Origin: Candidatus Nanohalococcus occultus | GTDB lineage: Archaea; Nanohalarchaeota; Nanosalinia; Nanosalinales; Nanosalinaceae | Direction: 5' to 3' | Length of the DNA: 64,000 bases | NCBI RefSeq assembly: GCF_029207735.1 | Contig: NZ_CP104395.1 | Location: forward strand, 1-64,000 | In this document: positions 1-9,188 of the stretch, in pieces | How positions within the stretch are numbered: the stretch's first letter is position 1 | Layout: the number at the start of each line of letters is the position of its first letter | Notes under the pieces: generated by a model | Databases searched by the model: none | What the model saw: only the letters and a program-made list of their open reading frames with translations | Told to the model about the DNA's origin: nothing | Made by a program: the position numbers and the translations under genes

Positions 1-60
1 ATAGAAATCAGGGGGTGGGTGGGTCGGACCCTTGTTTCATCTGCGGAGGTATTATAAGCC
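1..60. promoter_or_regulatory. G-rich segment upstream of orc1, possible origin element
   Basis: The leading 60 bases hold a G-rich run (positions 11-27) next to a segment whose reverse strand reads GAAACAAGGG. This resembles the core plus G-string of archaeal origin recognition boxes, which often lie directly upstream of orc1/cdc6. Only one partial element is visible because the window begins here, so an origin call is inference. Confidence 0.25.
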
Positions 61-1320
61 TTGGTTTCAAGTAGAAACTTTACAGTGGCTCCAGACAACT
101 CGAGTAAAGAAGTAAGTTTGAAAGGCGATCTCAAGTCGCGTTTCTCTAACTACATGGAAAAAGACTCCGTGTTCGAAAACAAAGATGCTTTAACTACTAA
201 CTGGAGACCTGAACGCATTCTTCACAGGGATGAAAAAATCAACAACTTAGCATCTATATTAGCGCCTTCGCTGAAAGGAGAGGATCCTTCAAACGTCTTT
301 ATCTATGGCAGCGTTGGCACAGGGAAGACGTTAATTACAAAACACGTCACCTCGGAGCTTCAGGATGTAGCAGAGGAACAGGAAGTCGATCTTAACATTG
401 TATACATTAACTGTAAGATGAAGAAGGTCGCAGACACCGAGTACAGACTACTCGCAAAGCTATGTGAGCAGTTAGGTAAGGAGGTTCCTTCAACAGGCCT
501 GCCAACCGATGAGGTCTACAACAGGTTCTTCGAAGCACTTCAGAACCAGAAAGGAGTTGTCATTATCGCACTGGATGAGATCGATGCTCTGGTAAAGAAG
601 GTCGGCGATGAGTTCCTTTATAACTTAACAAGAATCAACGATGATCTTAGAGAGACAAAGGTCTCTATTTTAGGGATTTCAAACGATCTTAACTTCACAG
701 AATACATGGACTCGCGTGTAAAATCATCGCTGAGTGAGGAAGAGATTATTTTCTCGCCTTATAACGCGATCGAGTTAAGAGAGATACTACAGGAACGGAC
801 GGAGAGAGGCTTCGTAGAAGACGCTCTAGTTGATGGAGTTATTTCCAAGTGTTCGGCTCTAGCAGCTCAGGAACACGGAGATGCCCGCCGCGCACTGGAT
901 CTTATCCGTGTGGCAGGTGAGCTGGCTGAGAGAAGCTCGGAAGAGGAGGTAAGGAAAAAACACGTCGATAAGGCCCAGGAGAAAATCGAGCGCGATAGAG
1001 TGGTCGAGACCGTAGAGTCCCAGCCTAAACACTCCAAGATCGTACTTTACACCATCTTGGATATGGCAGAGGACGATGAGGAGGTCGCTACAGGCGATGT
1101 CTACTCCGAGTACAAACAGTGGTGTGGGGAGATAGATGTTTCACCGCTCACTCAGAGAAGGGTAAGTGGTTTGATCTCCGAGCTGGATATGCTTGGAGTT
1201 ATCAACGCTAATGTTATCTCGAAGGGGCGTTACGGGAGGACGCGCCAGATATCTGTGGACTTATCCGAATCGATTAGAGCGCAGATCGAGAACATGATAG
1301 AAAACAAGTTTTACATTTAG
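61..1320 (+). CDS. orc1: Orc1/Cdc6 replication initiator (copy 1)
   Basis: Archaeal origin-recognition and helicase-loading AAA+ ATPase. Walker A GSVGTGKT lies near residue 82 and Walker B ALDEID near residue 170, followed by sensor motifs and a C-terminal winged helix (about residues 335-410). At 419 aa it has normal family length. The TTG start is preceded by a strong Shine-Dalgarno GGAGGT (45-50) with 10 nt spacing; a leaderless GTG at 85 is the alternative, because ATTATAAG at 51-58 resembles a TATA box. It is followed after 32 nt by the PolD small subunit, an arrangement common in euryarchaea. A second paralogue sits at 13.8 kb. Function is confident; the start is less so. Confidence 0.95.
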   Translation: MVSSRNFTVAPDNSSKEVSLKGDLKSRFSNYMEKDSVFENKDALTTNWRPERILHRDEKINNLASILAPSLKGEDPSNVFIYGSVGTGKTLITKHVTSELQDVAEEQEVDLNIVYINCKMKKVADTEYRLLAKLCEQLGKEVPSTGLPTDEVYNRFFEALQNQKGVVIIALDEIDALVKKVGDEFLYNLTRINDDLRETKVSILGISNDLNFTEYMDSRVKSSLSEEEIIFSPYNAIELREILQERTERGFVEDALVDGVISKCSALAAQEHGDARRALDLIRVAGELAERSSEEEVRKKHVDKAQEKIERDRVVETVESQPKHSKIVLYTILDMAEDDEEVATGDVYSEYKQWCGEIDVSPLTQRRVSGLISELDMLGVINANVISKGRYGRTRQISVDLSESIRAQIENMIENKFYI

Positions 1321-1352
1321 AAGGTTCCTCTTAGGGGGAGGGAGATCGATTG

Positions 1353-2963
1353 ATGAACGAAAAGGCAGTAAAGAAACTTACACAGAAAGGATGTATCGTA
1401 GAGAAAGATGCGGCAGAATCGCTGACGGAAAATGACTTAGAGGCTATTGAAAGACTTGATACGCCTCCAATGGTTCTATCCGAGAAAATGCTTGATTCTC
1501 TAAGAACTACAAATGGGTCGTCTAATAAGACTGAAGTAGAAGACACTCAACAGATGGAAGAAACCGAAGAGGAGCCTGAAGAACTAAATTATACTGGGGA
1601 AGGCTCCGAGGAGACCGAAAAAGACCAGGGAGCACCTGAAAGCTTGGAGGACGATGAGGAGAATGGCACGGATGAATCAGATGAATCTGGCTCCGGATCG
1701 AAGTTCTCAGCTTCCAAAACGGTCACCATCAAGGACTCCGGTCGCAGAGACCGGTTGAAAACCAAGGTAGAGGTCCTTGATCGCGCAGATGTGTCCAAGG
1801 AGGAAAAGGACGTACCAGAGTTTCTGGCAAACTATAATGACCGCTACAAGAAGCTCAAAAAGCTTTTGATGAGACGCAGAGAGCTTCAAAGCGCTGTAAG
1901 CATAAAGAACTTAGAGCGCAGAGATGAAGGCGATCAAGTCGCGTTCATAGGAATGGTAAACCGCAAGTATTCGACGAAAAGCGGGAAGTACATGGTCTCG
2001 CTTGAGGATAAGACCGGAGAGTACCGTGCCTTAGTTGACGAGAGAGACGGAGAACGTATCGTCCCGGACGAGATTATAGGCATCCGTGGCTCGATGGGCG
2101 ATGGAATCGTCTTTGCGAACTCGGTTATCCGGCCGGACCTACCGATCCCTGACGGTGTAAACACGACTGAACAGGAGGTAAAAGCAGCTTATATCTCCGA
2201 TCTACACCTTGGATCGGAAGATACGCTTTACGAGCGTTTTGATCGTTTCGCTGAATGGTTAAACTCCGAGGATGCCTCGAAGATCGGATATCTTGTGATC
2301 GCAGGGGATGTTGTTGAAGGAGTAGGAACGTATCCGGGTCAGGAAGATGAACTCGAGGTAACAGATATCTACAAGCAGTATAACCTCTTCGAGGACTGGG
2401 TCGATAAGCTCCCTGATGACATCCAGGTGATCGTAGGCCCTGGAAACCACGATATTGTCAGGTTAGCGGAACCGCAGCCGGCTTTTGACGGCGATGCCTT
2501 CGATAGAATACATACTTACGATAACGTACACTTGGTTCAGAACCCGCAGAAAGTACGGCTTCACGGGATCGAGTCCAAGGGGATACTTAACCTGATGTAC
2601 CATGGTTACTCGTTCGACGATCACGTCGATCAGATCCAGGACTTGCGTGAGAAGGCATACGATGAGCCTTACCACGTCATGATCGATCTTTTGAAACGCA
2701 GACATCTCGCACCAACCTATGGATCGAATCTGATGAGTCCTGAAGGAAAAGACACCTTGGTGATCGATGAGAAGCCGGATATCATGGTCAGCGGGCATTT
2801 CCACAGCCATTCGGCTGAATCCTACAAGGGAACTAACGTGATTGCCTCCTCGAGCTTCCAGGCGCAGACTGATTTCCAGAGAAGAGTTGGTCACGTACCG
2901 GATCCGGGTAAGGTAACGGTTGTAAACTACAAGACACGCGATACACGGGTGATCCAGTTTTGA
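1353..2963 (+). CDS. DNA polymerase D small subunit (DP1, 3'-5' exonuclease)
   Basis: Exonuclease subunit of the archaeal replicative polymerase PolD. Residues about 50-130 are an acidic low-complexity linker, followed by an OB fold (about 185-265) and a calcineurin-like phosphoesterase domain. Metal-binding motifs are visible: SDLHLGS near residue 280, GDVVEG, GPGNHD near 364 and SGHFHSH near 480. The ATG at 1353 is chosen because GGAG lies about 8 nt upstream; an in-frame TTG lies one codon earlier. It overlaps the large subunit by 4 nt (TTGA), implying translational coupling. Confidence 0.95.
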   Translation: MNEKAVKKLTQKGCIVEKDAAESLTENDLEAIERLDTPPMVLSEKMLDSLRTTNGSSNKTEVEDTQQMEETEEEPEELNYTGEGSEETEKDQGAPESLEDDEENGTDESDESGSGSKFSASKTVTIKDSGRRDRLKTKVEVLDRADVSKEEKDVPEFLANYNDRYKKLKKLLMRRRELQSAVSIKNLERRDEGDQVAFIGMVNRKYSTKSGKYMVSLEDKTGEYRALVDERDGERIVPDEIIGIRGSMGDGIVFANSVIRPDLPIPDGVNTTEQEVKAAYISDLHLGSEDTLYERFDRFAEWLNSEDASKIGYLVIAGDVVEGVGTYPGQEDELEVTDIYKQYNLFEDWVDKLPDDIQVIVGPGNHDIVRLAEPQPAFDGDAFDRIHTYDNVHLVQNPQKVRLHGIESKGILNLMYHGYSFDDHVDQIQDLREKAYDEPYHVMIDLLKRRHLAPTYGSNLMSPEGKDTLVIDEKPDIMVSGHFHSHSAESYKGTNVIASSSFQAQTDFQRRVGHVPDPGKVTVVNYKTRDTRVIQF

Positions 2964-5900
2964 AAGTCGAAGAATACTTCAATAACATACAGAAAGAGAC
3001 GGATAAAGCATTTGAAATCGCAGAAAAGGCCCGTGATCAGAACAAGGACCCTGAATCAAAGGTCGATATCCCTGTAGCAACGAACCTGCCGGAAAAGGCT
3101 TCTTCTCTCGTTATAGCAGCGATGTTCCCGGAGCTAGAAGATCAAGGCGTTGCTCCAAGGATCAAAGAGCTTGAAGACGAGTACGGGAAAAACGATGAAC
3201 GTGTATCCTTCGAGATAGGAAAGGAAATCGCGGAAGGAAAGTTCTACGACTTTGATACCAAGGAAAAGGCTTGTAACGCAGGAATCCGTGTCGGAGTCAG
3301 CTACATGACAGGAGGAATCACGACAGCACCTCTCGAAGGTATCGGCGACATCAAGGTCCGGGAAAACAACGATGGGACAAAATACCTAGCTGTCTACTAC
3401 TCAGGACCTATCAGATCGGCCGGAGGAACCGCTTCAGCAATGTCTGTGCTTCTAGCTGATTACGTCCGGAAAAACGTTGGTCTAGAAGAGTTCAAACCAA
3501 GCGATAAGGTTGTAAAACGTTATGCCGCCGAGGTAGACGATTACTACAACAGGGTTACCGCAAAACAGTACGAACCGGAACGGGAGGAAACGGAGTTCAT
3601 CGCATCACATGTACCGGTTGAAGTAACAGGAAGTCCAACCGAGTCTCTTGAGGTAACTAACTACAAGGATCTTGAGAGGGTTGAGACCAATCAGATCCGT
3701 GGAGGAATGTGTCTAGTATACCTCGATGGACTGCCATTGAAGGCTCCGAAGATCAAAAAGAGAATTGAAAAATGGGGAGCAGAGTTCGGCTTGGAACACT
3801 GGGAATGGGTAAAAGAATACTTAGAGCTACAGGAAGAGCTACACAGCTCCGGAGACGATGAAGGAGACGGAGAGGAAACTAAAAAGTACACGCCGAGCGA
3901 TAAGTACCTTGGATCGCTTACAGCAGGAAGACCGATCTTCTCGCATCCCGGTCGCAAAGGAGGGTTCCGACTGCGTTACGGACACTCCCGTACAAACGGT
4001 TTGGCTGCCACATCTTTCCATCCGGCCACAATGGAGATAACTGAGCGTTTCCTGGCTATAGGAACTCAGATGAAAACAGAGTACCCGGGAAAGGCAACTA
4101 TAGGTACTCCTTGTGATACGATTCATCCTCCTATAGTCAGATTGGACTCCGGAGAAGTCAGAAAAGTCGAGACTAGAGAGGACGCCAAGGAACTTGAAGA
4201 TGATATTGATCAGATTCTATTCCTCGGAGATATCCTGGTTCCTTACGGAGAGTTCGTGGAAAACGGGAAAAACCTTCTGCCGTCGCCGTATGTAGCCGAA
4301 TGGTGGGAAAAAGAGCTGGAAAGAACCTTGGAGGAAAAGGAGATGAAGCTTGGAAGAGACTTTTCGAACCGCACTCCGACACCGGAAGAGGCTTTCCGTA
4401 TATCGGAAGCAGCGGGCGTACCGCTTTACCCTAAATGGACACATCACTGGCGTGAGACAACCCCGGAAAAGTTCAAAGCGCTTTACAAAGCCGTTAGAGC
4501 AAGAAAAATAGATGATAACACAAAAGCCAAAGAGTGTCTCGAGGATATACTGGCTCAGCACAGAGTAGAGGACGGAGAGGTCAAAGTCGAGGAAAACGAG
4601 CTTAAAGCAATAAACAAGCTTCTCGAACCGGATGAGGACAACTCCGAGAAGGTAGAATCTCTCGAATCGTCAAGTGAAATCCCTGAGGTAATTGAGGAAA
4701 TCTCAGGTATCGAGGTCAGGCCTCAGGCACCACATTACATCGGCGGACGTATGGGCCGACCGGAAAAAGCAGAGAGACGTACTATCAAAGGTAAACCGCA
4801 GCTGCTCTTCCCTTGCGGGAAAAAGGAAGGCGGACGCATGCGTAACCTGACGGCTTCGTACAGCAACAAGGTTCACAGCAAGAAAGGGATTGTAAGACAG
4901 TCGATTATCCACAACCGCTGTCCTGAATGCGGAGAGTACTCGTTTTTCTCCTACTGTAGGGACTGTGGGGTTGGAACGGAAAAGATCTGGTTCTGTACCG
5001 ACTGTAAACACGAACACGACGAGGAGCCGGAAAGATGTGAAAAATGCGGGGAGGAACGTTTCTCTCGCTACAAGAGAGCGAATATCAACGTCCGTGAGAT
5101 GATGGACGATGCGATGGAGGATCTGGGAATGAGAAATCCTCCAAAGCTTCTGAAATCGGTCAGAGGGATGAGCGCCAAGCACAAGCACGTAGAGCCTATA
5201 GAAAAAGGATTGCTGAGAGAAAAACACGACCTGTATGTTAACAAGGACGGTACGGTTCGTTACGACGCATCGGATCTACCTATGTCGCATTTCAAGCCGA
5301 GAGAGATCAACGTAAGCGTTGAGAAGCTCAAGGAAATGGGTTATACTCACGATGTTGATGGAAACGAGCTTGAAGACGATGATCAAGTCTTAGCGATGAA
5401 GCCTCAGGACATAGTGATTCCTGATGGGGAAAACACGTTGGCCGCATCCGATTACTTCGTCCGCGTCGCTAACTTCATCGATGACCTGCTTGAAGAGTTT
5501 TACGGGCTTGATCCTTACTACAACGTAGAGGAAAAAGAAGATCTGGTAGGTTCTCTAATTATCGGGCTGGCGCCTCACACATCCGGAGGAACGGTTGGCC
5601 GGATCATCGGTTTCACAAAAGCTAAAGGAATCTATGCTCATCCTTACTGGCATGCGGCGAAAAGACGTAACGCTGACGGGGATGAGGATGCGATCTTGCT
5701 TTTGATGGATGGCCTGCTGAACTTTTCACGTCAGTTCCTACCTGATATGACGGGTGCGCGTACCATGGATGCTCCGCTGATTTTGTCTACGGTTTTGAAC
5801 CCTGATGAGATCGACGATGAGGCCTGGGCTATTGAAACAGTCGATGAGTACCCACTAGAGTTCTACGAGGAAACCAAAGATTACAAGCCGCCATGGGAGC

Positions 5901-6454
5901 TAGATACCGACATCGAGATCGGAGAAGACATTGTATACGGTAAAGAGCCTTTCAACCATGGCTATACTCACGAGACGACCGATGTTGAAGACGGTCCGAA
6001 CCAGAGTGAGTACGTAACGCTTGGAGAGATGAGTGAAAAGACGGGCAGCCAGCTAAACCTCGGTAGAAAGCTCAAGGCTGTTGATGAGAACGCAACAGCA
6101 GAGCTTCTTTTGAAAAAACACTTCATACCGGATATCAAAGGAAATCTCAGGTCGTTTTCGTCTCAGAAGATGCGGTGTGTTGACTGTAACGAGAAGTTCC
6201 GGAGGGTTCCTTTGAGAAGCCAGACGATCGCTCCGACTGGTAAAACTACCGCAGAGTGTCCGGAGTGTGGCGGGAAGGTTTTGCTGACGATTTCGGAGGG
6301 TACGATCAAAAAGTACATGCAGCCGAGTGAGGAGATCATCGATGAGTACGAGATCTCGCCGTACGTCCGACAGCAGATCTTGATCCTGAAAAAGACGTTA
6401 CAGTCGCTTTTCGGCAAAGAGCAGCGTCAAAGCGGTTTGAAACAGTTCACCTAG
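2960..6454 (+). CDS. polC: DNA polymerase D large subunit (DP2, catalytic)
   Basis: Catalytic subunit of PolD, 1164 aa, close to the usual 1100-1200 aa of intein-free DP2. Family landmarks include the AGGTASAMS stretch, the LTAGRP segment, a zinc-ribbon region with paired CxxC (about residues 650-695: CPEC, CRDC, CTDC, CEKC), and a second C-terminal zinc site (CVDC ... CPEC). No intein insertion is seen although DP2 is a frequent intein host. It starts with TTG overlapping the stop of DP1, so the two subunits are made from one transcript. The extreme C-terminus (QRQSGLKQF) resembles the conserved DP2 tail. Confidence 0.96.
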   Translation: MKVEEYFNNIQKETDKAFEIAEKARDQNKDPESKVDIPVATNLPEKASSLVIAAMFPELEDQGVAPRIKELEDEYGKNDERVSFEIGKEIAEGKFYDFDTKEKACNAGIRVGVSYMTGGITTAPLEGIGDIKVRENNDGTKYLAVYYSGPIRSAGGTASAMSVLLADYVRKNVGLEEFKPSDKVVKRYAAEVDDYYNRVTAKQYEPEREETEFIASHVPVEVTGSPTESLEVTNYKDLERVETNQIRGGMCLVYLDGLPLKAPKIKKRIEKWGAEFGLEHWEWVKEYLELQEELHSSGDDEGDGEETKKYTPSDKYLGSLTAGRPIFSHPGRKGGFRLRYGHSRTNGLAATSFHPATMEITERFLAIGTQMKTEYPGKATIGTPCDTIHPPIVRLDSGEVRKVETREDAKELEDDIDQILFLGDILVPYGEFVENGKNLLPSPYVAEWWEKELERTLEEKEMKLGRDFSNRTPTPEEAFRISEAAGVPLYPKWTHHWRETTPEKFKALYKAVRARKIDDNTKAKECLEDILAQHRVEDGEVKVEENELKAINKLLEPDEDNSEKVESLESSSEIPEVIEEISGIEVRPQAPHYIGGRMGRPEKAERRTIKGKPQLLFPCGKKEGGRMRNLTASYSNKVHSKKGIVRQSIIHNRCPECGEYSFFSYCRDCGVGTEKIWFCTDCKHEHDEEPERCEKCGEERFSRYKRANINVREMMDDAMEDLGMRNPPKLLKSVRGMSAKHKHVEPIEKGLLREKHDLYVNKDGTVRYDASDLPMSHFKPREINVSVEKLKEMGYTHDVDGNELEDDDQVLAMKPQDIVIPDGENTLAASDYFVRVANFIDDLLEEFYGLDPYYNVEEKEDLVGSLIIGLAPHTSGGTVGRIIGFTKAKGIYAHPYWHAAKRRNADGDEDAILLLMDGLLNFSRQFLPDMTGARTMDAPLILSTVLNPDEIDDEAWAIETVDEYPLEFYEETKDYKPPWELDTDIEIGEDIVYGKEPFNHGYTHETTDVEDGPNQSEYVTLGEMSEKTGSQLNLGRKLKAVDENATAELLLKKHFIPDIKGNLRSFSSQKMRCVDCNEKFRRVPLRSQTIAPTGKTTAECPECGGKVLLTISEGTIKKYMQPSEEIIDEYEISPYVRQQILILKKTLQSLFGKEQRQSGLKQFT

Positions 6455-6496
6455 ACAATCGTTAACTTAATTAGCTTTCCAAGGCCGTAAAGACCT

Positions 6497-7042
6497 ATGG
6501 AATCCGAAGCCACTATCAAAGAAGTCATGACCGATGGAGTTATCGCGGTCGAAAAGGACAAATCCGTAGTAGATGCGGCCAAGATACTCAGAGAGGAAGG
6601 GATCAGAGGTCTTGTAGTAGTAGATCAGGGAGAAGCTGTAGGCGTAATTGTATGTAGAGACTTGGTCTATGAAGTTGTCTCTAAGGGCAAGAATCCGAAG
6701 CAGACTTCTGTAGAGGAAGTAATGAGTAAGGATCTGATAGTGGCGGAAGAACAGGAGCTTCTAAACGATGTAGCTATGGCGATGATTAAAAACGATATTT
6801 CAAGAGTGCCGGTTGTACGTCAGGACATGCTTGTCGGGATTGTAACTCAGAGCGATATTCTGCGCGCATGGCCAGGATTCGCAGAGATCATGGAGGAAAA
6901 AGGCGAGCTTGAACAGGCAGCTACGCCTAGAGAGACAATGACTTCAGGGGTATGTGAGGACTGTGAGAACTACTCTGAGGATGTCAGAGAGGTAAACGGG
7001 ATGCAGCTCTGTCCGGAGTGCCGGGACTCTCCTGACCAGTAG
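6497..7042 (+). CDS. Tandem CBS-domain protein with C-terminal zinc ribbon
   Basis: 181 aa. Two CBS motifs (about residues 1-60 and 70-130) form a Bateman module, which in this family binds adenine nucleotides and senses energy state. The C-terminus has CxxC pairs (CEDC near 152, CPEC near 173), suggesting a small zinc ribbon. CTTAATTAG about 27 nt before the ATG fits a TATA box for a leaderless transcript, so it probably has its own promoter after the polD operon. The partner or target is unknown. Confidence 0.85.
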   Translation: MESEATIKEVMTDGVIAVEKDKSVVDAAKILREEGIRGLVVVDQGEAVGVIVCRDLVYEVVSKGKNPKQTSVEEVMSKDLIVAEEQELLNDVAMAMIKNDISRVPVVRQDMLVGIVTQSDILRAWPGFAEIMEEKGELEQAATPRETMTSGVCEDCENYSEDVREVNGMQLCPECRDSPDQ

Positions 7043-7052
7043 GGCCAAACTG

Positions 7053-7060
7053 TTTATACC
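7053..7060 (+). promoter_or_regulatory. TATA box of the 7.1-8.8 kb operon
   Basis: TTTATACC is centred 26 nt before the ATG at 7082. That is the spacing expected when transcription begins at the start codon, so the operon is probably leaderless. Confidence 0.6.
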
Positions 7061-7081
7061 GGCCGCCGACAATTAGTTTTT

Positions 7082-7528
7082 ATGAAGATAGTCGAGGAAG
7101 TAGGTCGGCGCCGCCAAACACTGGTCCTGGATGATCCAGGCCGAGCATATGCGGAGATCAGAGATCTTTTAGAGCGGCGGATGAGCTTCGATGAGGTCAG
7201 AGAAGAACAGTACTTCAACGACGTCGATGAAGGAACTATTCGCTCGAAGATAACGACTGTCGAAGGATATGATAAAAGAACAGTAGAGCAGCTCGACATC
7301 ACGCTTTACATCTCCAAGCAACAACGCGAGCTGGAGATACAGATCAGGGCCAAGATGGTGACAGAATACAATACTAACGGCCCCTGGGGAACTCTCTGGT
7401 GGTACGCATACCTAGCGCTTTACGATAAGTTCCTTTACGGTAAGAATCGTCATCACTGGGAAGGTGCGATGGAGGAAAAAGCCGATGAACTACTTCACAG
7501 AGTAAGAGAGAACGTGGAGGCGACATAG
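7082..7528 (+). CDS. Uncharacterised protein, first of a three-gene operon
   Basis: 148 aa, not recognised. The N-terminal half (AYAEIRDLLERR ... TLYIS) is similar to that of the next gene, so they look like paralogues. The C-terminal half has an aromatic-rich WWYAYLALYDKFLY helix and a charged helix. The plan, a mixed alpha/beta domain ending in a long helix, is reminiscent of START/SRPBCC-like folds, but that is inference. No signal peptide or membrane segment is seen. The next start lies 1 nt after its stop. Confidence 0.8.
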   Translation: MKIVEEVGRRRQTLVLDDPGRAYAEIRDLLERRMSFDEVREEQYFNDVDEGTIRSKITTVEGYDKRTVEQLDITLYISKQQRELEIQIRAKMVTEYNTNGPWGTLWWYAYLALYDKFLYGKNRHHWEGAMEEKADELLHRVRENVEAT

Positions 7529-7529
7529 C

Positions 7530-8150
7530 GTGGTTGTGTTCGAACACACTGGTCATGTCATTGAAGACAACTTTTTCGTCCATCAGGATGCGGCACGTAT
7601 CTACAGAGGGCTTAAAGACATGCTGGTCAACGAGTTCGACATTGACCGGATTGAAGAAGGCCACATGGAGTTTAACGTCAGCAAGCCAAAGGATAGAATC
7701 CGTATGTATGCCTTCAAGGAAAAATCCATACATACTGTGATTGTTTACAACCTAAGCTTTAAGGCGGCCAGTCCTAAAAGCATTTACAAGCAGGAACGTG
7801 AGGAAGGTATACTTAGAGCGCATGTCAAGATAAAGCCGACTATCAAAAGTGTTTACCCTGGTTCGGAGCCTATGAAATGGCTGCCGAAAGCTATTGAAAC
7901 CGATCCTAATACGCGTATAAGCCAGCCAGGTCTTGCCGCAGAGGAAAGAACTGCGTGGCATAAGTCAAAACTGTATAAGATCTGTGCGGGTCTCTGGCAC
8001 AAGAAGCTTCACGCAAAGGAGATAGAAGAGTATGAGGAGGAAGCTGAAGAGTCTGCGGTTCGAATGCAGAACCTGCTTCGTGAGAAGTTCGGAGTTGAGG
8101 AAACTATTGCTAGAACAGGTGCGAGCCAGTACGAGGCGCCTTGGAAATGA
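7530..8150 (+). CDS. Uncharacterised protein, second of the operon
   Basis: 206 aa, GTG start 1 nt after the preceding stop. Residues 18-45 (IYRGLKDMLVNEFDIDRIEE) align with the N-terminal region of the upstream protein (AYAEIRDLLERRMSFDEVRE). The C-terminus is a long charged helix rich in Glu (about 155-190). No catalytic motif is recognised. It overlaps the next gene by 4 nt (ATGA), so the three products are probably made in fixed proportion and may form one complex. Confidence 0.8.
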   Translation: MVVFEHTGHVIEDNFFVHQDAARIYRGLKDMLVNEFDIDRIEEGHMEFNVSKPKDRIRMYAFKEKSIHTVIVYNLSFKAASPKSIYKQEREEGILRAHVKIKPTIKSVYPGSEPMKWLPKAIETDPNTRISQPGLAAEERTAWHKSKLYKICAGLWHKKLHAKEIEEYEEEAEESAVRMQNLLREKFGVEETIARTGASQYEAPWK

Positions 8151-8827
8151 GCGATGACGGTAAGGGGTTTTTCGAAAATTTAATGGATAGTCTGCCAGAC
8201 AGTGTAAAGTACTGGGTTAGTCTGCCGGATCCCGGAGGAGAGGACAATATCTGGGAGCATTTCCACGTTTTCAACAATGAATGGATCGACGTACAGAACC
8301 GTATGGAGTGGTATGAGTCTCCTAACGTCCCTACGATCTACACTGATCACAAGTATATTTTCAAGCAGAATATGGGGATGGGTCGGCCTGAAGAGACGTA
8401 TTACGAGGAAAACGTCGACAACGGAGGCTTCGCATCTAACATGGAGGTCACGGAAGATCTTCCAAGTGGTATAGGCGGAGGAGAGATGAAGATTTCCGTG
8501 GAGATGGGTACAAAGTATCCGCCTTCCGGAGAGAACAATTTCTGTATGGTTTCGTATGTTGTAGACACTCAGATAAAGTATGATGTAACTCAGGGGGTCA
8601 AGTTTCTGCCGAGATTTCTTGCGAATCCGTTAAACCGGTTTTTCAAGTGGGCGTTTATGCTTTACATTGCCGAGGATATGGTTGATCGGGACGGCGAGTA
8701 CGCCGTAGAGCGCACCAGAGAGTACTTCCAGTACCTCCGTAAGTACCATGGCGAGGAACCATCTCAGACCAAGTCCCGTCAGACCGAGTTCACGCCTCTT
8801 CCGGAAGAAGGGGTTTTCTTCCAGTGA
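8147..8827 (+). CDS. Uncharacterised protein, third of the operon
   Basis: 226 aa from the ATG at 8147, preferred over an in-frame TTG at 8141 because ATGA overlaps the previous stop. The body is beta-rich with many aromatic and Gly/Asn residues (about 55-150). It is followed by a hydrophobic patch (LPRFLANPLNRFFKWAFMLY, about 165-185) and a helical tail. The hydrophobic stretch is amphipathic rather than a clear membrane span. Family unknown; its general plan resembles its two operon partners. Confidence 0.8.
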   Translation: MSDDGKGFFENLMDSLPDSVKYWVSLPDPGGEDNIWEHFHVFNNEWIDVQNRMEWYESPNVPTIYTDHKYIFKQNMGMGRPEETYYEENVDNGGFASNMEVTEDLPSGIGGGEMKISVEMGTKYPPSGENNFCMVSYVVDTQIKYDVTQGVKFLPRFLANPLNRFFKWAFMLYIAEDMVDRDGEYAVERTREYFQYLRKYHGEEPSQTKSRQTEFTPLPEEGVFFQ

Positions 8828-8839
8828 CATATAAGAATG

Positions 8840-8937
8840 GCTGGTAACTACTGGATGTGCTGTCCGCGGTCAGCAGGCATGACGTTTAAGGGACTCGGAT
8901 GAGTGCCTGTGTTACGGACAGCCGTTCTACCAGCACA
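8840..8937 (+). ncRNA. Candidate H/ACA-type guide RNA
   Basis: The 112-base gap folds into the layout of an archaeal H/ACA RNA. The lower stem is 8840-8846 with 8928-8934 (7 bp). The internal loop is 8847-8858 facing 8923-8927. The upper stem is 8859-8866 with 8915-8922 (8 perfect bp). The apical stem is CAGGCA 8874-8879 with TGCCTG 8904-8909, capped by a loop containing GA/TGA elements as in K-loops. ACA follows the lower stem directly at 8935-8937, 13 nt after the upper stem, close to the 14-16 nt expected from pocket to ACA. No rRNA target was verified. Confidence 0.5.
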
Positions 8938-8939
8938 TC

Positions 8940-9188
8940 ATGACAGAGTTCTACGTCAAAGTAAATCCTGGCTCCGAAGAGTTCAAGATAGAAAACGGTC
9001 TTATGCCGGAAATATATCTCATCTCAGAGCCTGAAAACGGCCGAGCCAACAGCGAACTCACTGAAAAACTAAGTCAGGTCCTGGATTCGCGTGTAGGTAT
9101 TGTCTCCGGGGCGAAATCCCGGAGAAAGAAACTTGTGACTGATTTAACGGAAAAAGAGCTTGAAAAACGGCTTAGTTCGATTCAATAG
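8940..9188 (+). CDS. DUF167 (YggU-like) family protein
   Basis: 82 aa, matching the short DUF167 fold. The conserved pattern VKVNPGS near the N-terminus, PENGRANSEL in the middle and VSGAKSRRKKL near the C-terminus is typical. Its biochemical role is not established. The ATG begins only 3 nt after the candidate guide RNA ACA box, so the two may share a transcript. The 3' end overlaps the convergent LURP-one-like gene by 17 nt. Confidence 0.9.
   Translation: MTEFYVKVNPGSEEFKIENGLMPEIYLISEPENGRANSELTEKLSQVLDSRVGIVSGAKSRRKKLVTDLTEKELEKRLSSIQ

Noticed and set aside
2960-6454. Possible intein in the PolD large subunit
   Set aside because: The 1164-aa length and uninterrupted conserved motifs show no insertion.
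7535-7548. Perfect 14-bp palindrome TGTGTTCGAACACA similar to dyad half-sites
   Set aside because: It is within the first codons of a conserved operon gene and has no 9-bp spacer, so it is probably codon-driven coincidence.
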